The translations under genes were made by a program, and so were the position numbers. Positions 1 through 13,000 of a DNA stretch of 64,000 nucleotides are shown piece by piece. A model generated the notes under the pieces. It saw only the letters and a program-made list of their open reading frames with translations. It was not told the origin of the DNA and ran no database searches. Origin of the DNA: Kryptolebias marmoratus (Eukaryota; Chordata; Actinopteri; Cyprinodontiformes; Rivulidae); the NCBI RefSeq assembly GCF_001649575.2, contig NC_051439.1, forward strand, positions 8,329,669-8,393,668. Reading direction: 5' to 3'. Each line of letters starts with the position of its first letter. The stretch's first letter is position 1.

Positions 1-1461
1 ACCTAATGTCGTTTACTAGAGTCGGAAAGTGTTTGCCACGTGTCATTGAACTGATCGTTATTTGCTGTTTGTTTAAGACTTTCAGAACATCCACAAAGCA
101 TCACCTAAAACACAGAGTCCTTCCGAACTTTTTCCTCAGTAATTAGATGAAGAGTCACTTAACAGGAAACATTCTGTCTGGGCTGCCCTGTTTCTTCGGC
201 TCCATACGATGTTATTATTGGATTGTGAAAACTAATGTTCGACGTGAACGTAAAAACAACATTGGCTAATTTCCAATAAGTTGAGAAAGTTGGTAGTTTA
301 AACCCCACCAATAGAAAAATCAGAAAAGACAGAATTCTACAGCACTATTGTGTCATGTCCTTTCTTCTGCGTACTTATCTTACCCCACGCCTGAGTATTC
401 AGTTGCGGGAACATATCTTCACACAGTGGCAGGCGTTAAAAAACAACCAAAAACAGAACAGCAAAGACCTCACGCATAATTTGAGAAACGCAAAATTGTC
501 CCCCATTGCTACGACTTGAAATGCCGTCTGTCTAGTTCATCTTGTGAGCTGGATAACTTGATAAATAAGTGAGGTACCAACTTCCATTTTGGTGTGTGGC
601 TGCATCTAGGCATAAGTAAGGTTGCTATGGAAAATTGGGTTGCCATGTCAAAAACCAGGATGGTCTCCACCATATTATAATGTGTGAACTGCCATCCCAT
701 TTATTTGAGGAAACCATACTTTTAATGCATAAAACCCCCCAAAACTATAAAGGATAGTTTCCTCAAATGACTGGGGTGGCTGAAGATTATTCTGTGGTGG
801 CCAAGGCCATCGGTGGCCACCCCCTGGCTCCGCCATTGTGCCTGATGACAAAGAAAAGTGCTCCCTCCACTCGCCAGGAAACGTCAAAAACATTCACTAT
901 TCAAGACCATTAGCCATCAGTTGATCCATCAATTATATGCCAAGTTTTTAGCCAATAGCTTTTTGGAAATTGTTTTGTTGGTTCAAAAATCCTCTTTATT
1001 ATCTTTAGCATGTAATATGTTTTGGGGGGGGAAATGAACATGTTTTTGGCCACAGTCTAAAATAGTGTTCAAAAGTAAAATTTGAAAATTAGTTTTTCAT
1101 TATAACTCCTAGAAAACTGTTGTTCAAACTTAATTTAAAGCAATTATAAGACACTTGTGCTTGTTGGAAGCAAAGATTTAAAGACAGCTAGAGTGGCTTA
1201 GGACATTTGCACAGTAATGTAGCTAAAAATTACTTTATTACACCTACTTTAAAAAGGAAATTGAAGACCTGCTACCTTCAAACAGCTCAATCCAATGCAG
1301 TACAAATAAATCACTGTTAAAGTTTCAAGTAAAATCCTTGTCAGTTTTTAGTCTGTTTTATTAAAAACCTGTCATCGTTGATTTTGTTTGGTGTAAAAAT
1401 GCAGCAGGAAGTAGGATGATTGTCCTTGTCTGACGCCGTCTTTTTTTTTTTGATTTTTCAG
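1..1461 (+). other. ssbp4 intron 1 (3' part); nothing coding seen
   Basis: AT-rich noncoding sequence upstream of the first recognisable ssbp4 exon. The expected first exon (start codon and the short basic N-terminus before the LisH helix) is not found here, so it must lie left of the window. The intron ends in a poly-T tract and an AG at 1460-1461. I see no ORF with family resemblance. Confidence 0.6.
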
Positions 1462-4400
1462 GTTAGCGTTATACGTGTACGAGTACCTGCTACATGTGGG
1501 AGCACAGAAGTCCGCACAGACTTTCCTGTCTGAGGTAAGACGCCATCCGTGACTCAAACTGGTTTCGAAAGAAAAGAGCTCAGACTGAATGTTCGCAGAC
1601 CTTCATTTGTCGAGTCTTTCTGTGGAAATTACCGGCGTTTTAACTCTAGCCAGATCTTGTTGAAACTTGTTACCTCAGAAATGGGCCATAAGTACTTCTG
1701 AATGCAAGGCAACTATCCTCATTCCTAATCTTTATTAACTGTACACTCCTGGCTAAAAACAAGTACACTTAATTACAAGTGTAAAGTTTTACATGTTAGG
1801 ATATAATAAAACAACCAAACATGAATCTGTTTCCTACCGTGTCTTAAACTTAGCTAAAAACAACGTTAAATGAAAGGCAGAACTCATTACACTGTATAAT
1901 AATTGACCATAAATCTAGCTAGTAATGTCTAAGAGACAACTCGGGCTGAATCTCATTTCCTAGTTTTGCTCCTACCCAGCCAACATGTCTGGCCTTATCC
2001 CTCAGCCCTTAATTTGAACTCAAAAAGCAAAGTGGTTAAATATATTTCACCCCTTAGAGAAGCTGAAACACCTTCAGCTGTTGCAGATTCCTTTTACATA
2101 AACAATGCAACGCTGTGTCAAGATGTTCGAATGCGCCATGTAAATCTAGTTATCTAGCTTGCAACAGACTTTGGCAAACAGTGTTATTTTTTTTATGCTC
2201 TACCAGGATACCAAAGTAATACACCAGGATACGCCAAACTAGACATAACTGTCTTTGTGCCTGTTTAAAAATAAAAGAAGAAGAGAGGTTTTTGGGATTT
2301 CTGCTTATACCTTTTTGTTTACAGCTTTTGCCTAAGAAGTCTCAGTTTCAAGGGCCAGATTGCCTTACCCAGTTAACCTATCTCGACATCTTTAAAGAGA
2401 TTGGGAAATCCCGACTCTCCCTCGTGAATGTGCTGAATGTACGGGGTCGAGCTTTGAAGTAAAACAAGAGGTTAAGTGGGATTCAGCCCGAGTCCATCCT
2501 TACTGCTTCCAGTAACTAAAAGAGGCGAAGTAGAAGCTAGGTCCTGCTAATCAAACGCATCGATTAGCAGCTCTTCCACAAAGGGCGACCTCCTCCTATT
2601 AAAGCTGAAGTTGTAGCAGTTTGCTGCTCTGGAGCGTACATGCTAATTATGGCTGAACGAGTATGGCCGGTTTGGAAGAGTTTAATCTGAGCAAACCCCA
2701 AACCCTCTGGAGCAAAGACCTTTGGACGAACAAGGACGAAGTGGAGGTCTTTGGTCATCGTACACAGTGCCACAAACCAGCTGTCAAGCATGGTGGTGGA
2801 GGGTGATGATTTGGGCTTGTTGTGAAGTAATGGAGTCGTTGAATTCATCTGTTTGCCAAAGTATTTTAGAGTTGAATGTGAGGCCATCTGTTTGATAGAT
2901 GGATCGATAAAACACCATGACAAAGATCCTGATCACAGCAGCAGATCTGCAACAGAATGAATGAAAAAGTCTTAATGGCTCAGTGCAAAATTAGACATCA
3001 ACCTGATTGAAATTCTGTGCAAGGAGCTGCGTATAAACAAATGTCCTCAGATCTCAATGAAGTAAAGGAAAGTTGTAAAAATGAGGCCAGAATTCCCCCA
3101 CATTCGTGTGAGGAATCGATGAGTTTATGTTTAGCTTTTGTCGCACCTCTTCTTCATCTGGCTTAGTTCTTGATAAATAAACACTGTCACAGGTGATTTT
3201 CATCTTAGACTGCCTTTACCTCATTTTAAAATCTGAGAAGGACCAGATAATTATCGTCCTAGTAAATAAAACTTTACATTTTAAATAAAAAGGATGCGTC
3301 TCCGCTTCATTATGTGTCAATGCAAACATGCTCTGCTCGATTACAGCATAAATGTTTCATCAGGAAATCCTGTAAGGTCCACCTGATCGTGCTTACTGCC
3401 CATCTTTGTCAACGTGCTGAGCTTAAAACCAACCAAATCTTCATTGTTTGACGACATTGTAAACATTTGCTGGCATCATAGTGTTTGTGGTGAATTTTCA
3501 AATCTCTCAGCGAACTCGTTTAGGTGCAAGCAAGCATCGGGGTCAGTGACTTCTCTTTTCTCTTCTCAGATTCGATGGGAGAAGAATATTACGTTAGGAG
3601 AACCACCCGGATTCCTTCATTCTTGGTGGTGGTAAGTATTGCTGTCACTTTACCCTGAATCAGCAGTTACTTCTTTTATTTAATATATATATTTTTTTAA
3701 AGTGAGGAGACGGGGTTTAGTTGCTCCTGAATAAGCAGATTTTCCTGTATATCTCTTAAGCTTCCCCTCTCCTGGCATATAAACACTTTTATAGGGCTGT
3801 GGCGTCTTTCCCTGACATGTCATAATTCATTACCGTAACGGGGGCAAGAAAAGTGGCGTCATTCGAGCTGTGTCGGGCTGAAAGAGCCGCGATCAAATGT
3901 GAAATAATTTCCCACTGAGACGTTCAGATAATGAGGCGCTTCTGTGAGGCGGAGTTAAAACTGAACGTACCACGATTACGTGAAGAAGAAGACATGGCGG
4001 TTCTTCGGTCTTTTTAGTTGACCAGACTAACCAAGGGCTTGAACCCCCCCCCCCNNNNNNNNNNNNNNNNNNNNNNNNNNNNNNNNNNNNNNNNNNNNNN
4101 NNNNNNNNNNNNNNNNNNNNNNNNNNNNNCAACCTACACCGCCATTTCTGTAACAATAGATCCAGATGGTTGGGGAATGGACCCCCTTTTCCCTTCCTCC
4201 TCCTCCTCCTCCTCCTCCTTCTCCTTACCCTTTGTGTGCCCCCTCCACCTCCCACCCCCACCTCCGACTTTACCCCCTTTTGTTCACATGGAAGAAGGCT
4301 TTTTAGCAGATTAACCCGTTGCATTCCAGCTTCCTTTGTGTCACCTTCCACCTCCCCCCTTGTCAGTTCTCCCGCTTGCAGATTTGACCTGTTGGGTCAA

Positions 4401-7400
4401 CACCTTGGGTGTTGATCAGTAGTTTCACTGCTTTTTTCTAGACTGATCACTCCAGCATACAGTGCATTTAAACATTTCTCAGACAGTATACTGATGTGAG
4501 CAATATACTGCTTTGGGACCAAACGGTTCTAAGGTTACTTTTTGGGGACGGGGAGGATAAAGAAACCAGAAAGCCCCTGCCCCTCCTAATGGCAAGACAC
4601 CTTTTTAAGGGTTGTTTTGCTTTTTGCATTCACACCACAAACAGAAAGGCGGAGGTGACGTAACAACTATCAAACGAGTAGCACACAAGCAAAAATCACT
4701 TCATTTTCTGTCAAATATATGGTTGGCTAACTCCACTCTAACCCCAGCTAATGTTAAGAACTGTTTTTTAAATGCCCAACTTTTTTTTATTTTATTTTGT
4801 AGTAGCGTGTCCTGGGTTCACACTAGTACACTGCACCAAATTCCATTCAATTTGTTTCAGCCAATCCCAGTTCAGCGGCAACATTTTCGAACAATCACTG
4901 TACAAATGTCTCATAGACGGTTCCCCCACATGCTTGGAAATTTCCTGCTCTGCAGCGGGAGCTGAAAAAGACCCCCATAAAAACAGTTCAATGAACCTCA
5001 ATCGACAGCAGTTCCTGCAGTGTGGACAGGAAGGAAAACAGAGAGGAGGAACTGCCTCCAATAGAACGGTGAAAAGGTCTCTGTGCTCCATAGCACCTAA
5101 TGACACATAAACACAAGCTCTTGTCATGATTTGTGAATTTACCAAAAACAAAGTTAATAAATATCACATTTATGCGTTCCAACCGTTTGTTGTCTGCTTT
5201 TAATGACCAATTAACATTGGTGGAGCTGCTTTTATGAAGAGGTCTTGAGATGCTTCTAAGTGCCTGATTGCATTTATTAGACATAATTAGGAAAGACACA
5301 CACCTGTCCAAGGTTTCAAAGTTGAGTAAAACCTCACAGCGTATGGTGGACTTTTGAGTGTTCCCCTGACCCTTTATTTGGAATCACAATTAAAGGGGAA
5401 AATATTCCACTCTAAAATGAGACGCCTTTTCAAGAAGCCAACGCACCATCAGCTGTCAATGATTCCTTTAATGTAAACAGACATCAATGTACCCATATAT
5501 ACTGTGGAATTAGTTGTCATGACTATGTACCTTTTTTAAGGAACATTGACAATAATGTCAAATGTAATTAATTGTAGTACAACAACTTGGACATTACAGG
5601 AGTTGTTGTGGCAAACATTTCAAACTAAGAAAACAGTTTCTTTGCTAGCAGATGTCATCAGCTTTGGATGTTTTGGGGACCGTTTACACGACGCTGTTTT
5701 TGAGTGAAGTAGTAGATTTTCTGCTTGGGTTCAGCCATTCGTGTGCACGACGACAGTCCTCTGAAACAGCAGCTTTCTGAACCCAGGTCACAGAGTGGAG
5801 ATTTTCGGACCCCCCCCCCCCAGATTTGCATTTTTAAAGGAAGCTGCAACGTGTGAAATCACACATGCGCACCATGGGCGGCTGCAGTCAGTAGCTGTTC
5901 TGCGCGTGCACGAGTAAATCAACAAGTAGCAACAATGGCGGTTAGCAAGGTGCTGTTGGTGCTACTCACCATTTTTCAACATGTAGCAGCAGCCCGGCGT
6001 CATCCTCGGCCCAATCAAATGTCTGCGTATTCACCGTTTTGGATATAACTGTTGACATGCTCCAGACTGCACGCGCGCCTCATTGAAAGCTTGTTACCAG
6101 ATATACGATAATTACAGTTTTTATAAGATAGATTTAGAGTCGAGTCCCCCTCCTTTTCTCTGCACATGTTCACCAATCACAACACACAACTAATCTGACA
6201 ATTACCCCCTTCGAGAAAGCGCACCTCACTCAGAACATATGATAGTTTTGGCCAAAATACATTTATTCTAAAGTGTCATATCCTATCTGGCAACCCTGTC
6301 TGTGGCATGGAAACTATAACAGATTTAATGACAGCCATATTCATGTTAATGTTTTCTTTTTTTTTCTTGTTGATTTGCTGCAGTAAACATTAAAAAAAAA
6401 AAAACATTAACGTTTCCAGAGATAGTTCTCGTGTAAACTGGGCCCTAGTCTGCTGCTGCGAAATGTAGGGCCAAGAGCGAAAACGGGAGTCTCCTCAGGT
6501 CATAAGTTGAGAAGATTGTCCAAATACCCATGAGAAAGTGTTGACACCATGTGCGAGTCCACTTCAGACGATGTATAAATTTATTCTGGACCGCTTGCAG
6601 AGATTTTTCACGTGGGCCCTCGGTAAACTGTCGAAAGATCAGCGGGTGAGACAATGTGCAAACGTAGCAAAGCAGCAAATCTTCCAAAGCATTAACTGCA
6701 AGTGTGTGAGTCTTTGTGCTGCAAAGAGTTGCTGCTTCATGCTTTTATCTGCTGAGCTGTATGTTGCTTTCGGCTCACTGGTCAATATTTTGGATACATT
6801 CAAATACATGTGGGATTAATATCAAAACAAAGACACTCATCGGGAAGCCTCAGTCGATATTTCCAGCCCACACCATACTTTTTTATTTTTTATTTTTTTT
6901 TACCATCTCATGCATACTGTATGCTCCAGACAGATGACCTCCACTGCTGCTTACTTATATTTCTAAGAGAGCACATTTCCTGTAGAAAATATATTTGTAA
7001 TATATTTGTAGATTGCGGCTGTTGGAAAAGAAAAAAGTCCACACACTCTGCTAAACTTGTCCGGAGTTCAAGGGTAAAAAACAGGTTTGAAAGCTTAAAA
7101 AAATTAGGATTGTCAACAAAACCAACAACTAATATGTTTCTCTTTTAAATCAGTAGCAGTATTTGTTCTCCTTGTTAGAAAATCTCATCCTCCAAAACCA
7201 AATCCCTGCCTTTTTATTTCCTTTTTTTTTTTTTTGCCTGTTTCTGTTACCGAAATATCTCATAACGGGATAGTTTTTAATGACACTTGCTGAAAGTAAT
7301 CATGGGATGTACCCAGGGGTGGAAATTAGCACCCGCCACCCGCCAAATGCGGGTAAATATTTGAAGTGGTGGGTGAATTTGATCAACACACACGCCACTG

Positions 7401-10033
7401 TGGCGGGTTGGCAATTTGAACAGAAAAGGTGTTATTTGTCCTCCTGACATATAGGGGGCAGTAATGTGCTCGAGTTGCTNNNNNNNNNNNNNNNNNNNNN
7501 NNNNNNNNNNNNNNNNNNNNNNNNNNNNNNNNNNNNNNNNNNNNNNNNNNNNNNNNNNNNNNNNNNNNNNNNNNNNNNNNNNNNNNNNNNNNNNNNNNNN
7601 NNNNNNNNNNNNNNNNNNNNNNNNNNNNNNNNNNNNNNNNNNNNNNNNNNNNNNNNNNNNNNNNNNNNNNNNNNNNNNNNNNNNNNNNNNNNNNNNNNNN
7701 NNNNNNNNNNNNNNNNNNNNNNNNNNNNNNNNNNNNNNNNNNNNNNNNNNNNNNNNNNNNNNNNNNNNNNNNNNNNNNNNNNNNNNNNNNNNNNNNNNNN
7801 NNNNNNNNNNNNNNNNNNNNNNNNNNNNNNNNNNNNNNNNNNNNNNNNNNNNNNNNNNNNNNNNNNNNNNNNNNNNNNNNNNNNNNNNNNNNNNNNNNNN
7901 NNNNNNNNNNNNNNNNNNNNNNNNNNNNNNNNNNNNNNNNNNNNNNNNNNNNNNNNNNNNNNNNNNNNNNNNNNNNNNNNNNNNNNNNNNNNNNNNNNNN
8001 NNNNNNNNNNNNNNNNNNNNNNNNNNNNNNNNNNNNNNNNNNNNNNNNNNNNNNNNNNNNNNNNNNNNNNNNNNNNNNNNNNNNNNNNNNNNNNNNNNNN
8101 NNNNNNNNNNNNNNNNNNNNNNNNNNNNNNNNNNNNNNNNNNNNNNNNNNNNNNNNNNNNNNNNNNNNNNNNNNNNNNNNNNNNNNNNNNNNNNNNNNNN
8201 NNNNNNNNNNNNNNNNNNNGTTGTGATGAGAAGCTATTTTATTTTCTGTTTTTCAAGAGTAGTCAGCTTGTAGGGCACCACAACTGCTTCCACCCGCGTC
8301 GATCATCATCATCATATGAAATAACTTTTTGTCACAACAAAAAATAGTGGCTGGTAAAATATTTGAGTGGCTGGTGGACAAAATTTTTAATTTCCACCCC
8401 TGGATGTACCTCTACACCTGATTAACCTTTGGAGTCAGCTTGATTCAAGATGGCTGCCACCGCCAACTGACCTAAACAGCACAAAAGTGGCTATAACTTA
8501 ACCTATTTTACAGATATTGACCTTTAATGTGGTGTGGCAGTAGCTTAAGCTGATCTCCCACAAATAGTCTGAAAGGTTTAGCTTCAACTGTTGGAGTCAA
8601 CTCTGTCTGTTAGCAAAATATCTGATGAACCACTGGACCGATATCAATGAAAACCTTTGGTGTCGGTCCAATTCAAGATGGCCACCGTGGCATTCTTTTA
8701 TCTGTTTGTCTTTTAATGCCTCCTCAATCCTTTTGGTGCCATTCTGAGCCCATTAGGTGACGACATGTTTTTAAACTCACATTAAAAGATGCTGCATAAT
8801 TTATTAGATTATCTGTCTACTGTTGGAGTTTAAAAAAAAAATGTTGTTGACTCAGAAATGGCGTATTAGCTGGAGACGACCTTGGAATTTGGACTTTGTG
8901 GTTGTTTAAAGCCGCAAGAACGTCTATCCATGATGCATTGAAGTAAAAAAACAAACAAATAATACAGCTCGTGTGTTTTAATAGTTGAATAACAGACTTT
9001 AAAAAAAAAACAAACATCTGTTAGTCTGCGGTTCTAGTCTTGATACACTTGATATGTTTGATTGAAAAAGCGTAGAATATCAATGAATTTATCCTTGAGT
9101 TATATCTTAGATAAAGATTTGAGTCCTACAGCTAAATTTAAACAAGTTTTCTGAAGGTTTTAAGTACATTTGCGTTTGTAATAAGAAAAAAGTATTACAG
9201 CTGGAAAGCATACAAACCTAAGTACATATTAAAAAACATACGTTGATTATTGTGCAATGAACCATTTAAATTATCATTTAAATAAGATTTTTGCACATGG
9301 TTTATATTTAATTGCAATGATCTGATTTGTTGTATAAATTAGTAGTGATTAGTGTTTAACTCTGAGGATATAGTCATCATTTTGGCTAAAATGCTTTGTC
9401 ATTGTCTTTGCTAGCTTGCATTAATATTATTATTTATGTGAAGACGTCATCGCTTGTCCTGAAGGGAGCAATAACTCAACGTCTGGGATCACCTGTTTGC
9501 TCTGTTCAAGTACTTTCATTTAAGATGAGATGGCGATTTCTTCATAAAGACTTTTAATCTTATTTTGTCGAAGCGTTTCAGCCCCGTGACGTGCAGAAGG
9601 GAAGGAAAACATCCAGATTATTGGCATACATGTCTGAGCGAAGTAGATCGCCAGGGCATGTGAAGTGGCTGACTGATTAGCCTTCCTAATAGCTGTGCTG
9701 CCGTTCCGAAGGCTTTATGGCGTTTTTGTTAAATCAGTGCTCGGAGAGTAATTCACCGAGGACCTCTTAGCTTCGCCGTTAGCAACAGCTGTTATCATCT
9801 CGTTTCCCTTCGCTTAAAGTTCACAACACAAACTTGATGTTTTCCTTATTGCTGCGTGTTTGGATTAAATCGGGACCCGATTTTGTTTGTGAAAAAAAAC
9901 AAAACGCTGCGAGTATCCTGGGAAGGAGCCGAAGCCGCGTCTGCTCCTCGTGCGGGGCAGCGTAACAGTAAAAGCGCGAGTTCAAGAAGTGGATGCAGGC
10001 CATGGCGATGCGTGCGGGTGTGATAACACAAGT

Positions 10034-10069
<36 letters not shown>

Positions 10070-13000
10070 TTGAGTGAGTGAGAGGTTGATTGAGAGGGTG
10101 ACACCGCCATTGTGTCCCTCTTACAAAGATGCTCAAGTGTATAAGAGGTGGGTTTAAGAGCGCTGGGGGAGATAATGAGAGTGTGTGAATGGGTTATGAT
10201 GAAAAGCTGTTACACATGTGCTTGTATTGCTCTGTTTGGTAACCTCTGACCTTTTCTTCCCCTCTTCATTTTAGTGTATTCTGGGATTTGTATTGTGCAG
10301 CTCCAGACCGAAGAGAGACATGTGAACACTCCAGTGAGGCAAAGGCCTTCCATGACTACGTAAGTGACAGACGGACTCTGCCAGGAGTCCTTTTTTTTTA
10401 ATACACCGTCAAGTGAAGCATTTATGTGTTTTTGAACTTGTGGTGAAGCTCATGTAAACATTGTTTGTTGGCGAATCTTGAGTGTGAAATCTCTCCAACA
10501 CCTAATAATGTCAGAGTCTAATTCAGGATCACTTCTTTAAGTGGTGTAGATTATTCCCCCCATGACTAGCATCACTAAAGATTGGAATTATCTTCATTTT
10601 TGTAAGATTTGGGTTTACTTTCTTACTAAGCAATCTGACAGGAAGTCAAAAAACATGAATGGATTCTGTTTAATTTAAAAAATATATTGTTAAAGTCTCC
10701 AAAACTCTGTCACAAAACCTTTTTGTTTAAACGGCTTACAATGATAAAGAAAATCCGGTTTTTCCATATAAATGCAGTCGAACAGAAAATGGATTGCAGC
10801 ATATTTTAGCTCGTCTGACATGGAAAGGAGCAGAGGTAAATTTGACATTGAGTTGACTCTGGATCTGTTTTGAATTGAAATGGGTTTATGATTTGGACTT
10901 CTTTGTGTAGTGTCCTGAGATGAGTTTTGTCGTGCGTTGGGGAAATATAAATAAACTGGACCGAATTGAATTGAAATCCTTTCAGTGTTCCACTTTTTAA
11001 CCTGCTCACATGGAGACCGGTGGTGTTTCTGCAGCACATTACTTGACTTACTGCCTTTGAAATGAGACGTTTGTACTTCTAACATCATCTCCGTTAATTA
11101 TTGTTTATTAGGGGAGCTTGAATCTGTGTAGCGGGCGTCCTTCAATCGGAAAGTTGCTGCTTGCTTTCATTTCTAACGCCTTTAGATCACTTGTTAAAGT
11201 TTCCTTTAGGCGAGACACTGAATCGTGGTCTGGCCCTCTAATATACGAGCTTTAGGTGAAAGTATTCTACACTGAATGTAGTTTTCTTACATCCACACAC
11301 CACCAGTGTACAAGTAAAGCTTATTATAAGCTACATCTTTATTTGAACTTTTTGGTAGGAGGCAAAGACTCACTCCTCCCGATACGTAACTCCAAAAAGT
11401 TGACAATTCTTGACAAGTAATCGGATCTTTAAAATGGTCGGGAGTTGACAGAATTGAGCAACAACGATTTACTCTTCCTAATTGACTGCTGTCTGTATTT
11501 GCGTTATGTGCTGTGTGTAACCTTGAATGAGGAATTATAAAACACGAGGGGTATAACCAGATGGGACGAGACGGGATAATAAGTTCACAGCAACAAGACG
11601 GTATTTTAAGTATTTTTAAGGAAAATGGCTTTTGCCACAAACTCATCTGACTGGTGTTTGATTCCTCAAGAGTCTTTTCAAACCCCTAGAAGGGGACCAC
11701 ACTTATTCTCAGAAGGGTCCAAAATTTAAAAACCCATCAAGATCAAACCTTTTAACCCTATATTTTCTTGAAAAAAACAAAACAAAACAAAACAATTTGC
11801 CTTTTTTTCCATATATCTCATGTCAATGTATTGAAACACAAATATGAAATTAACTTTTCTCAATATATCTTATTTATCAGTCAGAACAAACTTTACTAGA
11901 ATTTATTTTTAAATAAAATGAAAACATTTTACCAAAAGACCATCGAAACAGCTAAAAAAAACCCACCCCCAATGAATATTTAAACAGCTGATAACATTTC
12001 ACCTTGAAATTACACAAATAAAGCACATAGATAGAATAAATTCAGGCAGACTCTGTGGCTGTAAAAACTACAGAAGAGTTTGAGTTGTGGAAACGATCAG
12101 GACATTAGAGTGAAACTCCTTTGTGTGTTTTTTAATTTTATTTTCATCGCAGCAACACATTGCTCACACTGATTAACACAGAGATGATGAAACGGCTTGC
12201 GTCAAAAGCGAACTCGGTGCATTCAGTTTTTTTTTTTTTCTTTCCTTATTTCTCTTTTTATTTTACCTCAACATTTGACTCTTCCTCTCAACTCGAATGG
12301 ATTAACAAGAGGTTCAGACTTTATTTTCCCAGCTCCAAAGTTACAGATTACAGTGAAGTCAACGTTAGTCTGTCCAGTTTTAAATAAATGCCCGACAGAA
12401 ACTCTTCCCCCTCAGCACGTATCTGCAGAGGCAGCTCCACTTATAACACGCAAACCATTCAAAGTGGTTGAGACATCGTCAGCTATAATTTAACCAGACA
12501 AAGTAATGAGACATGTTTGTTTTTATACGCTCGTCCTGAGACAGGACGTATTATGGTACGTCCCGTCCTTCTGTCTGTGGACAGTTGTCTAGCTCTAAAT
12601 TGATGACCCTTTAACATAAAAATGTCAAACAGCAAAGCTGGACACTTCATGGGTCGAGGATGATCCTTATTGATTTAAAGGTCACAGGGTTAAGGTCAAG
12701 GTCACAGGTGACCCCTTTGTGAAAACCATGTCCGTGCCCAAACTCTGCAACTCTTTTACATAGAAATATCGAACAGCACAGCTGGGCATCTCATGGGTCA
12801 AGGATGATCCCTATTGATTTCAAGGTCAGGTTGTCAAACCCTTTGTGAAAACCCTGTCTGGGCTCAAACTCTAGACATGAGTTCGGAGTCGTTGTGTGAG
12901 GGGATTCATGCTTTAGATGTCGATTACTTAGTTTTCTGACGGTCATAGTCCCGTTGGCGGTACTCTTGTTGTTTTGGTTAGTTCTCATTCCACCCTGAAT

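Larger units (their letters stand above)
3632..10274 (+). other. ssbp4 intron 3, with two assembly gaps and transposon copies
   Basis: A 6.6 kb intron. It holds a 75-N gap (4055-4129), a TIR-bearing nonautonomous element (5675-6445), a hAT element interrupted by a 740-N gap (7314-8402), a dispersed repeat around it (7270-8700) and a (GT)n tract (10036-10065). Between about 8820 and 9560 it is AT-rich without recognised repeats. No exon was found. Confidence 0.6.

Noticed and set aside
2564..2923. 119-codon minus-strand ORF
   Set aside because: It is antisense to a decayed Tc1 transposase region; the plus strand carries the recognisable words.
3893..4415. Gly/Arg- or Leu/Ser-rich ORFs on both strands
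   Set aside because: Created by the C run, the (TCC)n tract and a 75-N gap; no family resemblance.
7464..8347. Long ORFs of 269-293 codons
   Set aside because: They consist almost wholly of N positions in an assembly gap; only a few real codons flank it.
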